A DNA stretch of 64,000 bases from CAYNRE01 sp964399535 (GTDB taxonomy: Bacteria > Planctomycetota > Planctomycetia > Pirellulales > CAYNRE01). The translations under genes and the position numbers were made by a program. The stretch covers positions 62,001 through 126,000 of the forward strand of contig CAYNRE010000072.1 in NCBI GenBank assembly GCA_964399535.1. The letters run 5' to 3'. Below the pieces are notes generated by a model. The model was given only the letters and a program-made list of their open reading frames with translations. It searched no databases and had not been told where the DNA came from. This document shows, piece after piece, positions 1-8,236 of the stretch (positions are counted from its first letter, which is position 1; every line of letters starts with the position of its first letter).

Positions 1-657
1 CACCCCATGGCGGTGGGCGAAATCGACCGCCCGGGCCACCGCGGCCAGCATCTCGGCTGCCTGGCGCGGCGGCAGGGGCCCTTCGCTGAGCCGCCGGGCC
101 AGCGTGGTCCCTTCGATCAGTTGCATGCTGAAAAAAGGCTGGCCATCGACCTGGCCAACTTCGTACACCGGCACCAGGTGCGGGTGTTCGAGCCGAGCGG
201 CGGCCTCGGCCTCGGCGCGAAACCGGGCCAGTTTCCCGGCGCTGGCCAACTCGGCCCGCAGCAACATTTTCAGGGCCACGGTGCGGTCGAGACTGATCTG
301 GCGGGCCCGGTAAACAATGCCCATGCCGCCCCGGCCCAGTTCGGAGGTGAGTTCGTAGTCGCCCACGCGAAACGGGAGCCGAAGGGGGACCGGGCCAGCG
401 ACCGCGCCCAGGGTTTCCGGCGGCGCGGCATTGGGCAGGTGATCGGCCACGTGCGAGACCAACTCATCGGCCAGGCACCCGGCCCGCCATAGTTCTCGCA
501 ATTCGTCGACCAGGTCGGGGTGCAGTTGGGTCAATCGCTCGAAGTCGGGAGTTTCTCCCTGCCGCGCTTGGTCGGTGCAGGCGGCCAGCACTTCGGCCAG
601 GCGCAGGTCGCGCTCGCTGGGGGGTGGTTCGACGATCGGGCCGCGGGTCTCGCTCAC
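1..657 (-). CDS. Serine/threonine protein kinase, N-terminal part (runs off the window)
   Basis: This is the first 219 residues of a Hanks-type kinase, transcribed leftwards and cut by the window edge. The GTG start overlaps the stop of the upstream sigma-factor gene as GTGA, so the two are translationally coupled. Residues 1-95 form a helical lead with a pattern (LAEVLAAC, HPDLVDELRELW) that planctomycete kinases often carry before the catalytic domain. The glycine loop (ELGRGGMGIVY) lies at about 107-116 and the ATP lysine (VALKML) at about 130. The fragment ends at FAHRHGV, just before the expected HRDLKP catalytic loop, so activity cannot be judged. Pairing with an ECF sigma factor is common in planctomycetes and suggests kinase control of that sigma factor, which is inference. 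Confidence 0.9.
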   Translation of the reverse strand, partial: MSETRGPIVEPPPSERDLRLAEVLAACTDQARQGETPDFERLTQLHPDLVDELRELWRAGCLADELVSHVADHLPNAAPPETLGAVAGPVPLRLPFRVGDYELTSELGRGGMGIVYRARQISLDRTVALKMLLRAELASAGKLARFRAEAEAAARLEHPHLVPVYEVGQVDGQPFFSMQLIEGTTLARRLSEGPLPPRQAAEMLAAVARAVDFAHRHGV

Positions 658-1292
658 GCCAGCGGGTCTCCTTCGAGCGGGTCGCTGACCAACCGCGCCC
701 GCAGCCGCCGCATGGCTCGCAGATAGCGCATGCCGGCGGCCGGCTCGCTTAGGCTCAGGGCCAGAGCCACCTCGCGATTGGTCAGGTGTTCCACGTGGCG
801 CATTACCAACACCTCGCGGTCCATTTCCTCGAGCTGATCCAGCACCGCCAGGAAACGCCGACCCAACTCGGCCTGGAGCGAGGCAGCGGCCGGCGTAAGC
901 TGGTGGTCGGACAACTGACCGGCCAGGTCGCGGCTGGAATCCTCTCCGCCGCGAACCACCAGTGGCTGTTCGCGATTGGTGCTGCGCCGGGCCGCCACCC
1001 GGTGCCGCCGATGCGCGTCGATTACCCGCTGCTGGGCCAGTTGCCGCAGCCAGAGGTGAAAGGGAATGGCCGGATCCTTGAGATACTCCGAGAGCCGGCG
1101 ATGGGCTTCGATCAACACTTCTTGCACGATGTCGCTGGCGTCGAGCCGCTGGCGAATGGCCTGGTCCATGCGCAACTGGATCATTCGCCGGAGCGACTCG
1201 CGGTGGCGCTCGAGCAGGCGATTGACCGCGCCGTCATCGCCTTGCCGGGCATGACTGAGAAGCTCGCCGGTTTGAGTAGGCTCGGGCCACAT
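654..1292 (-). CDS. ECF-type RNA polymerase sigma factor, planctomycete family
   Basis: The 212-residue protein has the sigma-70 region 2 signature near residues 45-95 (DIVQEVLIEAHR, then FHLWLRQLAQQRVIDAHRR). Region 4 lies at about 165-205, with EEMDREVLVMRHVEHLTNREVALAL as a helix-turn-helix that would read the -35 element. The length and the H-rich region 2.4 resemble the Rhodopirellula/Verrucomicrobium sigma family. It is the upstream partner of the Ser/Thr kinase, with a 4-base overlap and no anti-sigma gene beside it. Regulation by phosphorylation rather than by an anti-sigma factor is therefore plausible, but that is inference from the context. Confidence 0.9.
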   Translation of the reverse strand: MWPEPTQTGELLSHARQGDDGAVNRLLERHRESLRRMIQLRMDQAIRQRLDASDIVQEVLIEAHRRLSEYLKDPAIPFHLWLRQLAQQRVIDAHRRHRVAARRSTNREQPLVVRGGEDSSRDLAGQLSDHQLTPAAASLQAELGRRFLAVLDQLEEMDREVLVMRHVEHLTNREVALALSLSEPAAGMRYLRAMRRLRARLVSDPLEGDPLA

Positions 1293-1571
1293 GGTCCGCT
1301 GGTCGCTCGGTCGTCGTTTGGCAAAGGGGGCCGCGCTTCCCGCCGCGGCAGCACGGCCTTTGCTGTAAGGGGGGCTGCCGCCGGTTTCGACCTCGGGCGG
1401 GCCCCCCGCCTACCATTCTAACAGGGGGAGCACCTCTCAGGGCTGGTGTCGCGGCAGGCGAGCCTGCTTGACGGCCCCGCAGGGGCCAATCAGACTCGTC
1501 CTCGCGGCCCTGAGAGCGCGCCGGCAACCGGGCCGCCGCGCGCAGGGCTTCGTCGGGCAAGGGGACTGGTG

Positions 1572-2612
1572 ATGCATTGGTTGGCCGTTGTGGTGGTCGG
1601 CTCGCTCTACGGGTTGGCAGATGCTGCGCTCGCCCGGGCTGCCCGGCCCGAGGTTTCCCCCAATGTGGCATTAACGGTCGACGAAACAGCCCGCGACTAC
1701 GAACTGTTGGGCGAGTACGTGGGCTGGGTCTCGGGCGGTTTCCGACGTGAGCCCGCCGGCATTCAGCTTTACACGATCAGTCCGAGCGAGTTTCGCGGCG
1801 TGCAGTACCGAGGCGGGCTGCCCGGCCAGGGCTGGGACCGCGAAACCAAACGGGCCCTCGGCGGTACCTGGCGGGGCGGCGTGGCCCGGCTCGAAGGGGA
1901 CGGGCGCCGGTTAGTCGCCTCGGGCGGGAAGCTTTGGGTTTACGACGAGCGGGGTGTGCTCCGCGGCTTGCTGCGCCGGGTATCGCGCCGCAGTTCCACC
2001 CTGGGGCTGGCACCGCCCCCCGAGGCGATTGTGCTTTTCGACGGCCAACCAAGCGACGAGCTCGAGGGAGCGCGGATCGTCGAGGGGGGGCTGCTGGCCG
2101 AGGGGACCCGCACCAAGCGGGCCTTCGGCGATTTCTTTCTGCACATTGAATTTCGCTTGCCCTACATGCCGGCCGGCAACGACCAGGGGCGGGCCAACAG
2201 CGGCGTGTATCTGCAAGAACGCTACGAAGTTCAGGTTCTCGATTCATTCGGCCTGGAGGGGCTGGCCAATCAGTGCGGCGGGCTCTACAAGCAGCGCCCT
2301 CCCGATCAAAACATGTGCCTGCCGCCGCTGGTGTGGCAGACCTACGACATCGAGTTCCGCGCCGCGCGTTTCTCGCCGACGGGCGAAAAGATTGAAAACG
2401 CGCGGATTACCGTGCGGCACAACGGAGTGCCGGTGCACGACGACGTGGAGATCGTAAGTAAGACCGGGGCCGGCAAGCCGGAAACCGCCGAGCCGCGGCC
2501 GATCCTGCTGCAGAACCACGGCAACCCCGTCCGCTTCCGCAACTGGTGGATGATCGATCGCACGCCGGAGCTGCCGGAGCCGACCGAGGCCGTTTCCGGC
2601 GACAGCGATTGA
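1572..2612 (+). CDS. Secreted DUF1080 (3-keto-disaccharide hydrolase-like) protein
   Basis: I chose the ATG at 1572 because it opens a clear signal peptide (MHWLAVVVVGSLYGLADAAL). The frame is open further upstream but reads as non-coding. The mature protein is about 325 residues. Residues 30-150 are a poorly characterised lead. The C-terminal 190 residues form the DUF1080 lectin-like jelly roll, with LFDGQ, the strand FFLHIEFRLPY, the loop GRANSGVYLQERYEVQVLDS, and a final ILLQNHGNPVRFRNWWM. Members of this family are abundant in planctomycetes and Bacteroidota and act on glycans outside the cytoplasm. The substrate here is unknown. It is a single gene, convergent with the aldolase at 2715. 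Confidence 0.9.
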   Translation: MHWLAVVVVGSLYGLADAALARAARPEVSPNVALTVDETARDYELLGEYVGWVSGGFRREPAGIQLYTISPSEFRGVQYRGGLPGQGWDRETKRALGGTWRGGVARLEGDGRRLVASGGKLWVYDERGVLRGLLRRVSRRSSTLGLAPPPEAIVLFDGQPSDELEGARIVEGGLLAEGTRTKRAFGDFFLHIEFRLPYMPAGNDQGRANSGVYLQERYEVQVLDSFGLEGLANQCGGLYKQRPPDQNMCLPPLVWQTYDIEFRAARFSPTGEKIENARITVRHNGVPVHDDVEIVSKTGAGKPETAEPRPILLQNHGNPVRFRNWWMIDRTPELPEPTEAVSGDSD

Positions 2613-2714
2613 CACCCGGCCCACGCGCACGGCCCCCAGCACGGACCCATGCGACATGGTCGCGCGTTTGAATACGGCGCGGCGCGCCGCGCGCAAGAGC
2701 GCCCCCCCGCTGGT

Positions 2715-3548
2715 TCAGCCGGCGCTCACCTCGCCCGGCCAGGGGTTGTAGTCGGTTTCGTGCCGATCGAGCCAGCGAATCAGGGCAGCCCATTGGAACG
2801 GGTACCGGCCGGCCTGGGTGAGCACGCCCCGGGCCTGGAGGGCTTCCTCGCGGGGCACGACGCGCAGCGGCCTTCCCGTGGCCAGCGCCCTCAGGTTGAC
2901 ATTGCAGGTGCGCTCCATGTCGAGCATGTCGATCAGGGCCTGCTCGACCGTGGCGGCCATGGTCAGCAGACCATGGTTGGCCAGGATCAATGCCCGGTTC
3001 GACCCCACGGCCCGCACGATGGCGTCGGCCTGCCCCTCGCCCAGCACGATGCCGGTGTACTCGGAGTAAATGGCGTGGTCTTCAAAGAACGAGCAGCCGG
3101 TCTGGTCGAGCGGATCGAGCAGCATTCCCAGGCAGCTATACGAGCTGCCGCCCGGCGGGTGGGTATGCAGGGCGCAGTTCACGTCGGGCCGGGCCTGATG
3201 AATCGCCGAGTGGATGCAGAAGCCGGCGTAATTGATCATGACCCCGCCGTCGACAATGCCACCGTTGTGGTCGACCAGCACCAGGTTGTCGGCCGTGACC
3301 TCGCTGAACAATTTGCCGAACGGGTTGACCCAAAAATACTGAGGCGCGCCCGGCACGCGGAGGCTGATGTGCCCCGCGATGCCGTCGTCGAGCCCCATCC
3401 GCGCGATGATCCGGTAGGCGGCTGCCAGCTTGACCCGAAGCTGGCGCGACTCGGGCGAATTGGCCAGCGCGATGACCCGGGTTCTTTCTTCGCCCGAATC
3501 GGCCGGACGGTCGTAAACGATCGAAGCGGGATCGACTGTGGTAGCCAT
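2715..3548 (-). CDS. Class II aldolase/adducin family protein
   Basis: The 277-residue product starts at MATTVDPAS; the 26 residues upstream in frame lack coding character. Zinc-binding histidines are visible in CALHTHPPGG and in ILANHGLLT. FWVNPFGKLFSEVTADNLVLVD is the phosphate/substrate-side pattern of this fold. Class II aldolases cleave sugar phosphates such as fuculose-1-phosphate. This longer, adducin-like branch also includes decarboxylases and epimerases, so the exact reaction is open. A TATACT hexamer on the minus strand at 3649-3654, about 100 bases upstream, could be a -10 element, but it lacks a good -35 partner. The gene appears to be a single transcription unit downstream of btaB. 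Confidence 0.85.
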   Translation of the reverse strand: MATTVDPASIVYDRPADSGEERTRVIALANSPESRQLRVKLAAAYRIIARMGLDDGIAGHISLRVPGAPQYFWVNPFGKLFSEVTADNLVLVDHNGGIVDGGVMINYAGFCIHSAIHQARPDVNCALHTHPPGGSSYSCLGMLLDPLDQTGCSFFEDHAIYSEYTGIVLGEGQADAIVRAVGSNRALILANHGLLTMAATVEQALIDMLDMERTCNVNLRALATGRPLRVVPREEALQARGVLTQAGRYPFQWAALIRWLDRHETDYNPWPGEVSAG

Positions 3549-3730
3549 GCTGGAAACCCTCCCCATGCCAGGCCAATGCTGCCGCGATGCACACCGCCCA
3601 GCGCACCAGGCGGCTCGCGTGCACACTCACCGAGCGTGCTCTGGCCGAAGTATAACAAACCCTCGGGGCTCTGCGCGCCAGCGCCGGACCACTTTGGGTG
3701 GCCCCGCCCGAGGTAGTTACCCGCGGAAGC

Positions 3731-4468
3731 TCAAGCGGGTTTCCGACCCAGGAAACGGTAGTAGGGCACGCGCACGCCGGGGAGGTAGGGAAGGCGGCTG
3801 GTACCCTCGGCTATAGCGACCGTGGCCTGGCCGGCGAAGCGCCGCTGGAGATAGGGCAAATGGTCGGCGCTGAGATGCACGTTGTCGGCCGCGAACCAGA
3901 GAGGCCAAAGCGCGCGGGTGAGCGATCCGTGGCGCGCCCGACCGGGCGCCGGGTACTTGCGGCTGACATAGAAATCGACCACGCCCAAGTATCCGCCCGG
4001 TTTGAGCAAATTCCAAGCATGGTCGATGGCGGCAAACCAATCGGGGATCATCGTTAGCGAGTAACAGCAGGTGACCACGTCGACGGGCTCGGCCGGTTGA
4101 AACTGCGTGGCATCGGCCTGCACGGCCACCACGTTGGTCCAACCGAGCGATTTGGCGCGCTGGCGAGCCTGGGCCAGCAGCGATTCGGAGAGATCGACCA
4201 GGTAGAGCCCCTTGAGCTGGGCGAGCCGGTCACCCAAGTAAACAGCGTTCGCGCCGGTTCCGCCCCCGAGATCGCACCACACGCCGCCGGCCGGGGCGGG
4301 CAGGCTTTCCCACAGCTCGCGGCGGCCGGGCAACAGCCGCTCGCGAAAGCGGTCGTAGGCGTCGGCCTGGCCGCGGTAGAAGTTTTCCATCCGCTCGGCG
4401 TGCGATTGGCCGCGGACCGGCCGCAGGGCCAGGTGGTACAGAATCTTCAGATCGGCCGCCAGCGACAT
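3731..4468 (-). CDS. btaB: Diacylglyceryl-homoserine N-methyltransferase (BtaB-like)
   Basis: This 245-residue class I SAM methyltransferase is predicted to add three methyl groups to the diacylglyceryl-homoserine made by BtaA, giving the betaine lipid DGTS. The glycine-rich SAM motif (CDLGGGTGANAVYLG) lies at residues 65-79, the acidic post-I region reads LYLVDLSESLL, and VTCCYSLTMIPDW follows. The N-terminal pattern HAERMENFYRGQADAYD is typical of BtaB. The ATG at 4468 has a strong ribosome site (GGAGGA) 8 bases upstream. It lies 20 bases behind btaA on the same strand, which makes this function much more likely than that of a generic methyltransferase. A long in-frame extension upstream overlaps btaA and is not real. 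Confidence 0.88.
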   Translation of the reverse strand: MSLAADLKILYHLALRPVRGQSHAERMENFYRGQADAYDRFRERLLPGRRELWESLPAPAGGVWCDLGGGTGANAVYLGDRLAQLKGLYLVDLSESLLAQARQRAKSLGWTNVVAVQADATQFQPAEPVDVVTCCYSLTMIPDWFAAIDHAWNLLKPGGYLGVVDFYVSRKYPAPGRARHGSLTRALWPLWFAADNVHLSADHLPYLQRRFAGQATVAIAEGTSRLPYLPGVRVPYYRFLGRKPA

Positions 4469-4488
4469 CGGGCGCTTCCTCCGCGGTT

Positions 4489-5682
4489 CTAGCCGGCCAG
4501 ATCGGCGATTTGAAAGCTGCCGTAGGTGTGTACCCGATCGACCGCGTGCAATTCGGCGGCCCGCTGGGGATGGTAAGTGAGCAGTTCCCCGACCTCTCGT
4601 TCGCGGCCGGCCACGCTGACGGTCAGGCGGTCGACGAATTGAGTTTCCAGCCCGCCGCTGCGCCAGATGAGCCGGGCATCGTCGGTGGCCCGGCGGAAGA
4701 TGGCCTCCCACTCGCGGCGCAGGGCGTTGTCGCGCCGGGTGCTGAGCCAATCCATGTGGTCGAGCAACACCAGCCGCGAGACGGGCCGATCGAGCTGTTC
4801 GAGCAACTCGGCGAGCGACATGGTGTGCCAGTACAACCGATCGACCAGGCCGGCCTTGAGCCGGTGGAAGTTGCCCTCCTTAAGGTATTCGGGGCAGCAG
4901 TGCGGCGTGTAGTGTCCCAGCAGGTAAACGCGCCAGAAGTAGTTGTCCGCCAGCGGCAATCGGCTGAAGACCGCCTCCACGCAATCCTCCACGAATTGGG
5001 CGATTCCGCCGTCGTAGCCCAGTTCCACCTGGCGGCGCTGCGGCCGCGGAACTCCCAGGAGCGAAAGCGTGGTGTCGCGGCGAATCACCCAGCGAATCAC
5101 CCGCCGCCAGAACACCTCGCGGAGTTGGTTCTCGTAAATCGCCCGTTGATCGTCGACGGAATCGGCGGCCAAGATCGCCTCGATCGATTCGCGCAATTTG
5201 GCCACCCGGTCGATGTAGCCGTTGATCAGCCAGGCGAACAGGCCGGTCGTGCCGTGAAAGTAGAAGCTGCCGCGCCGTCCGTGGCCGTCGAAGAAGCGCC
5301 AATGACGATCCCAGTAGGCCTGGGCCGAGGGAGAAAGGGCCGGTCGCAGCGCGTCGCGATAGAGCGCTTCGACGCGCGGATGCCGACCCCGGCCAAAGAG
5401 CTGGAAGAAATCGTCGAACTCCAGCCGTCGGATGCCGGCCACCTTGAGTTCCAGCAGGGCGTTTTGCCGCGAATTGAGGTCGACGCAATGAATCTCGCGG
5501 GGACCGTCCAGGGCGTAGTCGAGCGCGTTGCATCCGGCCGAGGTGATCATGACCACCACGTCGTCCCTGCCGAGTTCCAGGGCGGCGCGGTCGAGCCGAG
5601 GGTCTTCCCAACAGGTGTTGTAGACCAGGTGATTGCCATGCACGAATGCAAAACAACGTCCGCCGATCCAATCAGTAACCAT
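4489..5682 (-). CDS. btaA: SAM:diacylglycerol 3-amino-3-carboxypropyltransferase (BtaA, DUF3419)
   Basis: The 397-residue protein matches BtaA, which transfers the 3-amino-3-carboxypropyl group of SAM to diacylglycerol in the first committed step of betaine-lipid synthesis. Diagnostic stretches are VYNTCWEDPRLD near residues 20-31, MITSAGCNALDYAL at 45-58, CVDLNSRQNALLELK at 66-80, and VLLDHMDWLS near 307-316. Its length is close to that of characterised BtaA (about 400). A good ribosome site (AAGGAG) lies 8 bases before the ATG. It sits between a PlcP-like phosphoesterase gene, 111 bases upstream, and btaB. Substrate supply and methylation are therefore encoded together. Confidence 0.92.
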   Translation of the reverse strand: MVTDWIGGRCFAFVHGNHLVYNTCWEDPRLDRAALELGRDDVVVMITSAGCNALDYALDGPREIHCVDLNSRQNALLELKVAGIRRLEFDDFFQLFGRGRHPRVEALYRDALRPALSPSAQAYWDRHWRFFDGHGRRGSFYFHGTTGLFAWLINGYIDRVAKLRESIEAILAADSVDDQRAIYENQLREVFWRRVIRWVIRRDTTLSLLGVPRPQRRQVELGYDGGIAQFVEDCVEAVFSRLPLADNYFWRVYLLGHYTPHCCPEYLKEGNFHRLKAGLVDRLYWHTMSLAELLEQLDRPVSRLVLLDHMDWLSTRRDNALRREWEAIFRRATDDARLIWRSGGLETQFVDRLTVSVAGREREVGELLTYHPQRAAELHAVDRVHTYGSFQIADLAG

Positions 5683-5793
5683 TGCTGCTCCTTAACCAGC
5701 CGGATGACCGCGCGGGCAGTCTGGCGGATCGGCCGCATCGTCGCCTGAACACGGCCACGAGTAATCCTGTTGTCGATCGATCGGGCCGCCCTT

Positions 5794-6564
5794 TCAGCGG
5801 GGCAGGGCGGCCGCGGCGGTCGAAGCCGGCAACCGCCAGGTTGCGGGCCGCTCGCGGCTGCTGGTCGACACGGTCTCGGCCTGCGGGGCCAGTTCGTCCC
5901 AGTAGTAGGTGCGGGCCGTGGCACCGCGAATGCCGACGAAGCCCGAGGGAATCTCGGTCCAGCAACCGGTGTTCAACAGGTGAAGGTCCTCTTGGCGCCG
6001 GTCGCAGGCCACATGGCTGTGGCCCCAAACGATGCCCGCCACTTGACGCTGCCGTGCCGACTGCCAGGCGCGGTCGGTCATGGTGTCGATCGTGTGGCGA
6101 AACCGCCTACTGGCGTGTTTCAAGTTCCGGGCCAGGCGGTGCGAACGATCGAAGCACTGCGCGCCGCGGTAGATCATTTCGGCGACGAAAATCACCCAAC
6201 TCGGATAGGCGAGCGTGTGATCCCAGAGGTGGCCATGGCAAACCAGATAGGGGCGCCCGCCCACGTCGACCAACACTTCGTCAGCCGGAGCAATGCCCAT
6301 TAGGGCCCGGTACCACTCGGCGCTGGGGTCGTGATTTCCCCGCAGCCAGGTCACCCGAGTGGTGCAGCACAGCTCGCGGAGCCGTTCGACGACGGCCAGA
6401 TCGGCCGTGGTCAGCCGGCGCCAGCGGGGATCGTCGAACACGTCGCCGGCCAGAATCAGGTGCGGCGTCTCGACCCAGTCGAGAAAGGCCAGGAATGCCT
6501 CGCGGCGCGAGTTCCGCGCGCCCAGGTGCAGGTCGCTAACCACCACGGCGTCGAATTGTCGCAT
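5794..6564 (-). CDS. plcP: PlcP-like phospholipase C, calcineurin-type metallophosphoesterase
   Basis: The 256-residue product has every metal-site motif of the LpxH/PlcP branch: SDLHLG (10-15), GDVFDD (40-45), RGNHDP (75-80), HGHLWD (110-115) and GHSH (181-184). In rhizobia and marine bacteria PlcP cleaves phospholipids to diacylglycerol during phosphate starvation, and its gene lies beside lipid-remodelling genes. Here it directly precedes btaA, whose substrate is diacylglycerol, so I prefer PlcP to UDP-diacylglucosamine hydrolase (LpxH). The presence of lpxB just upstream keeps LpxH as the alternative. The start at MRQFDAVV has AAGGA a few bases upstream. The longer frame upstream is low-complexity and unlikely to be translated. 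Confidence 0.82.
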   Translation of the reverse strand: MRQFDAVVVSDLHLGARNSRREAFLAFLDWVETPHLILAGDVFDDPRWRRLTTADLAVVERLRELCCTTRVTWLRGNHDPSAEWYRALMGIAPADEVLVDVGGRPYLVCHGHLWDHTLAYPSWVIFVAEMIYRGAQCFDRSHRLARNLKHASRRFRHTIDTMTDRAWQSARQRQVAGIVWGHSHVACDRRQEDLHLLNTGCWTEIPSGFVGIRGATARTYYWDELAPQAETVSTSSRERPATWRLPASTAAAALPR

Positions 6565-6607
6565 CGGCCCATCCTTGGCAAGGTTCCCCCCGTCATACAG
6601 GGGGCGA

Positions 6608-6627
6608 TCCGCAGTTCGTTCTGCGGA
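6608..6627. promoter_or_regulatory. 7-bp inverted repeat in the plcP leader
   Basis: TCCGCAG and CTGCGGA are perfect complements around a TTCGTT loop. The hairpin lies between the PHO-like repeat and the plcP start, about 45 bases before the ATG. It could be a leader hairpin or an operator. No regulator can be named. Confidence 0.4.
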
Positions 6628-6658
6628 CCATACCCTCGCACAATGCGATGGAGACCGA

Positions 6659-6676
6659 ATGAGCGGCCGATGAGAG
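6659..6676 (-). promoter_or_regulatory. Candidate PHO box upstream of plcP-btaA-btaB
   Basis: Read on the minus strand, CTCTCAT, four bases, CGCTCAT form a direct repeat with the 11-base period of PhoB sites (consensus CTGTCAT-N4-CTGTCAT). The halves match the consensus at 6/7 and 5/7 positions, and both TCAT cores are intact. The site lies in the 130-base gap between lpxB and plcP, about 95 bases before the plcP start. This fits phosphate control of the lipid-remodelling genes. A clear -10 box at the expected distance is not evident, so the call rests on the repeat and the gene context. Confidence 0.45.
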
Positions 6677-6694
6677 CCGCGTGAAAATGGCCCG

Positions 6695-8011
6695 CTATTC
6701 CGGCCCGTGCACCCCCTGGCGGACCGGCTCCGCGGCGGTGGCCGGCGCGGCCCGCGAAGCTCGAAAATGGGGGCGGGCAATGCGCCCCGAGGGGCCGCCG
6801 AGTGCGTCGAGCAGGTACTGGGCGGCCCGCTCCGAGGCCCCGCCATGGGCCACCCGCTCGGCCAAGGATTCGAGCTGCGCTACCCGGCGCGCGAGCTGGC
6901 CGGAATCGGTGAGCCACTCGACCACGTGCGCGGCCAGCTGGGCCGACTTGTCCTGGTAAGTGAGATACTCTGGGAAAGGCACCTGGTCGGCGCCGGGCTG
7001 GCCAGGGGCGTAGGGGGTCAGGTCGTTGCTGTAGAGCGTGTCGGATGCCAGCAGATTGACCAGCGTGATGTACTTCACCCGGCGAAACTGGTTCTGCACC
7101 CAGTAGGCCAGCCGACCGATGCGGTAATGGATGACGGTCGGCTTGCGGTAGTAAAGCAGCTCAAGCGATACCGACCCCGACACGGCCACGCAACAGGTGG
7201 CGCCGGCCATCAACTCGGCGGTTCGTCCGACGTAAACCGGAATCTCGAGCCCGCTCTGGGCGATCTTCTGGCGGGCCAGTTGGGCTTGGCGTGGCTGGAA
7301 GGCGGCCACGGCGAAGCGCGCCGAGGGTACCTGGCGGCGAACCTGCGCGGCGGTGCGGAGGAAGTCGGCCAGGTTGTGTTCCACCTCTTGATTGCGCGAG
7401 CCGGGGAGCAGCGTCACCAGGGGGCCCGGCGCCGATCGCAGCTCGGCCAGAAATCGCTCGTCGAGCGGGCGGCGCCGTACCTCGTCGAAGAACGGGTGCC
7501 CCACGAACTCGGCGCGGCAGCCATGCTGGCGGAACCAGGCCTGTTCAAAGGGCAGGCTGCAAAGCACATGGTCGACGAAACGCCGCATCTTGTTCACGCG
7601 CCAGCTTCCCCAGGCCCAAATCTGGGGCGGGGTGTAATAGAACACCGGAATGCCCTCGGACTTGGCCCGGCGGGCAATCCACCAGTTAAACCCGGGGTAA
7701 TCGACCAGCACCACGGCATCGGGCCGCTGCTGGCGAAAGGTGCGATGAGCCTGGCGCGCCAGGCGAAAAAAGGTGCCTAGGTTCAAGAGCACGCGCAGAA
7801 ACCACATTACGGCCAGCGAAGTGAGCTCGAAGTGCAGTTGGCAACCGGCGGACGCCATCTGTGGTCCGCCGAAACCCACGCATTGCACCTGCGGATTCCG
7901 GCGGCGCAATTCTCGAATCAGGTTCGCGGCGTGCAGGTCTCCGCTCGGTTCGCCCACCGAGAAGAAGATCTGCAACGGCCGAGCGGTTTGGGAAACACCG
8001 GATCGTGGCAT
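6695..8011 (-). CDS. lpxB: Lipid-A-disaccharide synthase
   Basis: This 438-residue GT19 enzyme condenses UDP-2,3-diacylglucosamine with lipid X to give the lipid A disaccharide at the inner membrane. Hallmarks are IFFSVGEPSGDLHAANLI near residues 14-31, VLVDYPGFNWWIA, YYTPPQIWAWGSWRV, LLPGSRNQEV, and the SGSVSLELLYYRKPTVIHYRI acceptor/donor loop. I start it at MPRSGVSQTARPLQ (8011), since the upstream frame is out of character. The C-terminal 30 residues are a Pro/Ala/Arg-rich tail not found in short LpxB proteins. It supports a lipid A-containing outer membrane. It is followed by plcP on the same strand, with a 130-base gap holding candidate control sites. Confidence 0.95.
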   Translation of the reverse strand: MPRSGVSQTARPLQIFFSVGEPSGDLHAANLIRELRRRNPQVQCVGFGGPQMASAGCQLHFELTSLAVMWFLRVLLNLGTFFRLARQAHRTFRQQRPDAVVLVDYPGFNWWIARRAKSEGIPVFYYTPPQIWAWGSWRVNKMRRFVDHVLCSLPFEQAWFRQHGCRAEFVGHPFFDEVRRRPLDERFLAELRSAPGPLVTLLPGSRNQEVEHNLADFLRTAAQVRRQVPSARFAVAAFQPRQAQLARQKIAQSGLEIPVYVGRTAELMAGATCCVAVSGSVSLELLYYRKPTVIHYRIGRLAYWVQNQFRRVKYITLVNLLASDTLYSNDLTPYAPGQPGADQVPFPEYLTYQDKSAQLAAHVVEWLTDSGQLARRVAQLESLAERVAHGGASERAAQYLLDALGGPSGRIARPHFRASRAAPATAAEPVRQGVHGPE

Positions 8012-8236
8012 CGAGCAACACCGTCGTCGGAAACGCGCCGCTTCAGCGAGACGCCTGCAAAGGCCCCCGCAATGACGTCGCGCGGGCAATCGGGGGGTAG
8101 CCAGGCCGTAAGGGGCGAGCAGTATCCCACAGGCCGCGACGAGCCGGAAAGAGCAGTTTCCGGCCGGAAAGTGGGGATCGAGAGCGCCGAGCGGAACCGC
8201 CCAGCCGAAGGCCGCCCGCAAGCGACCGACCGGCGC

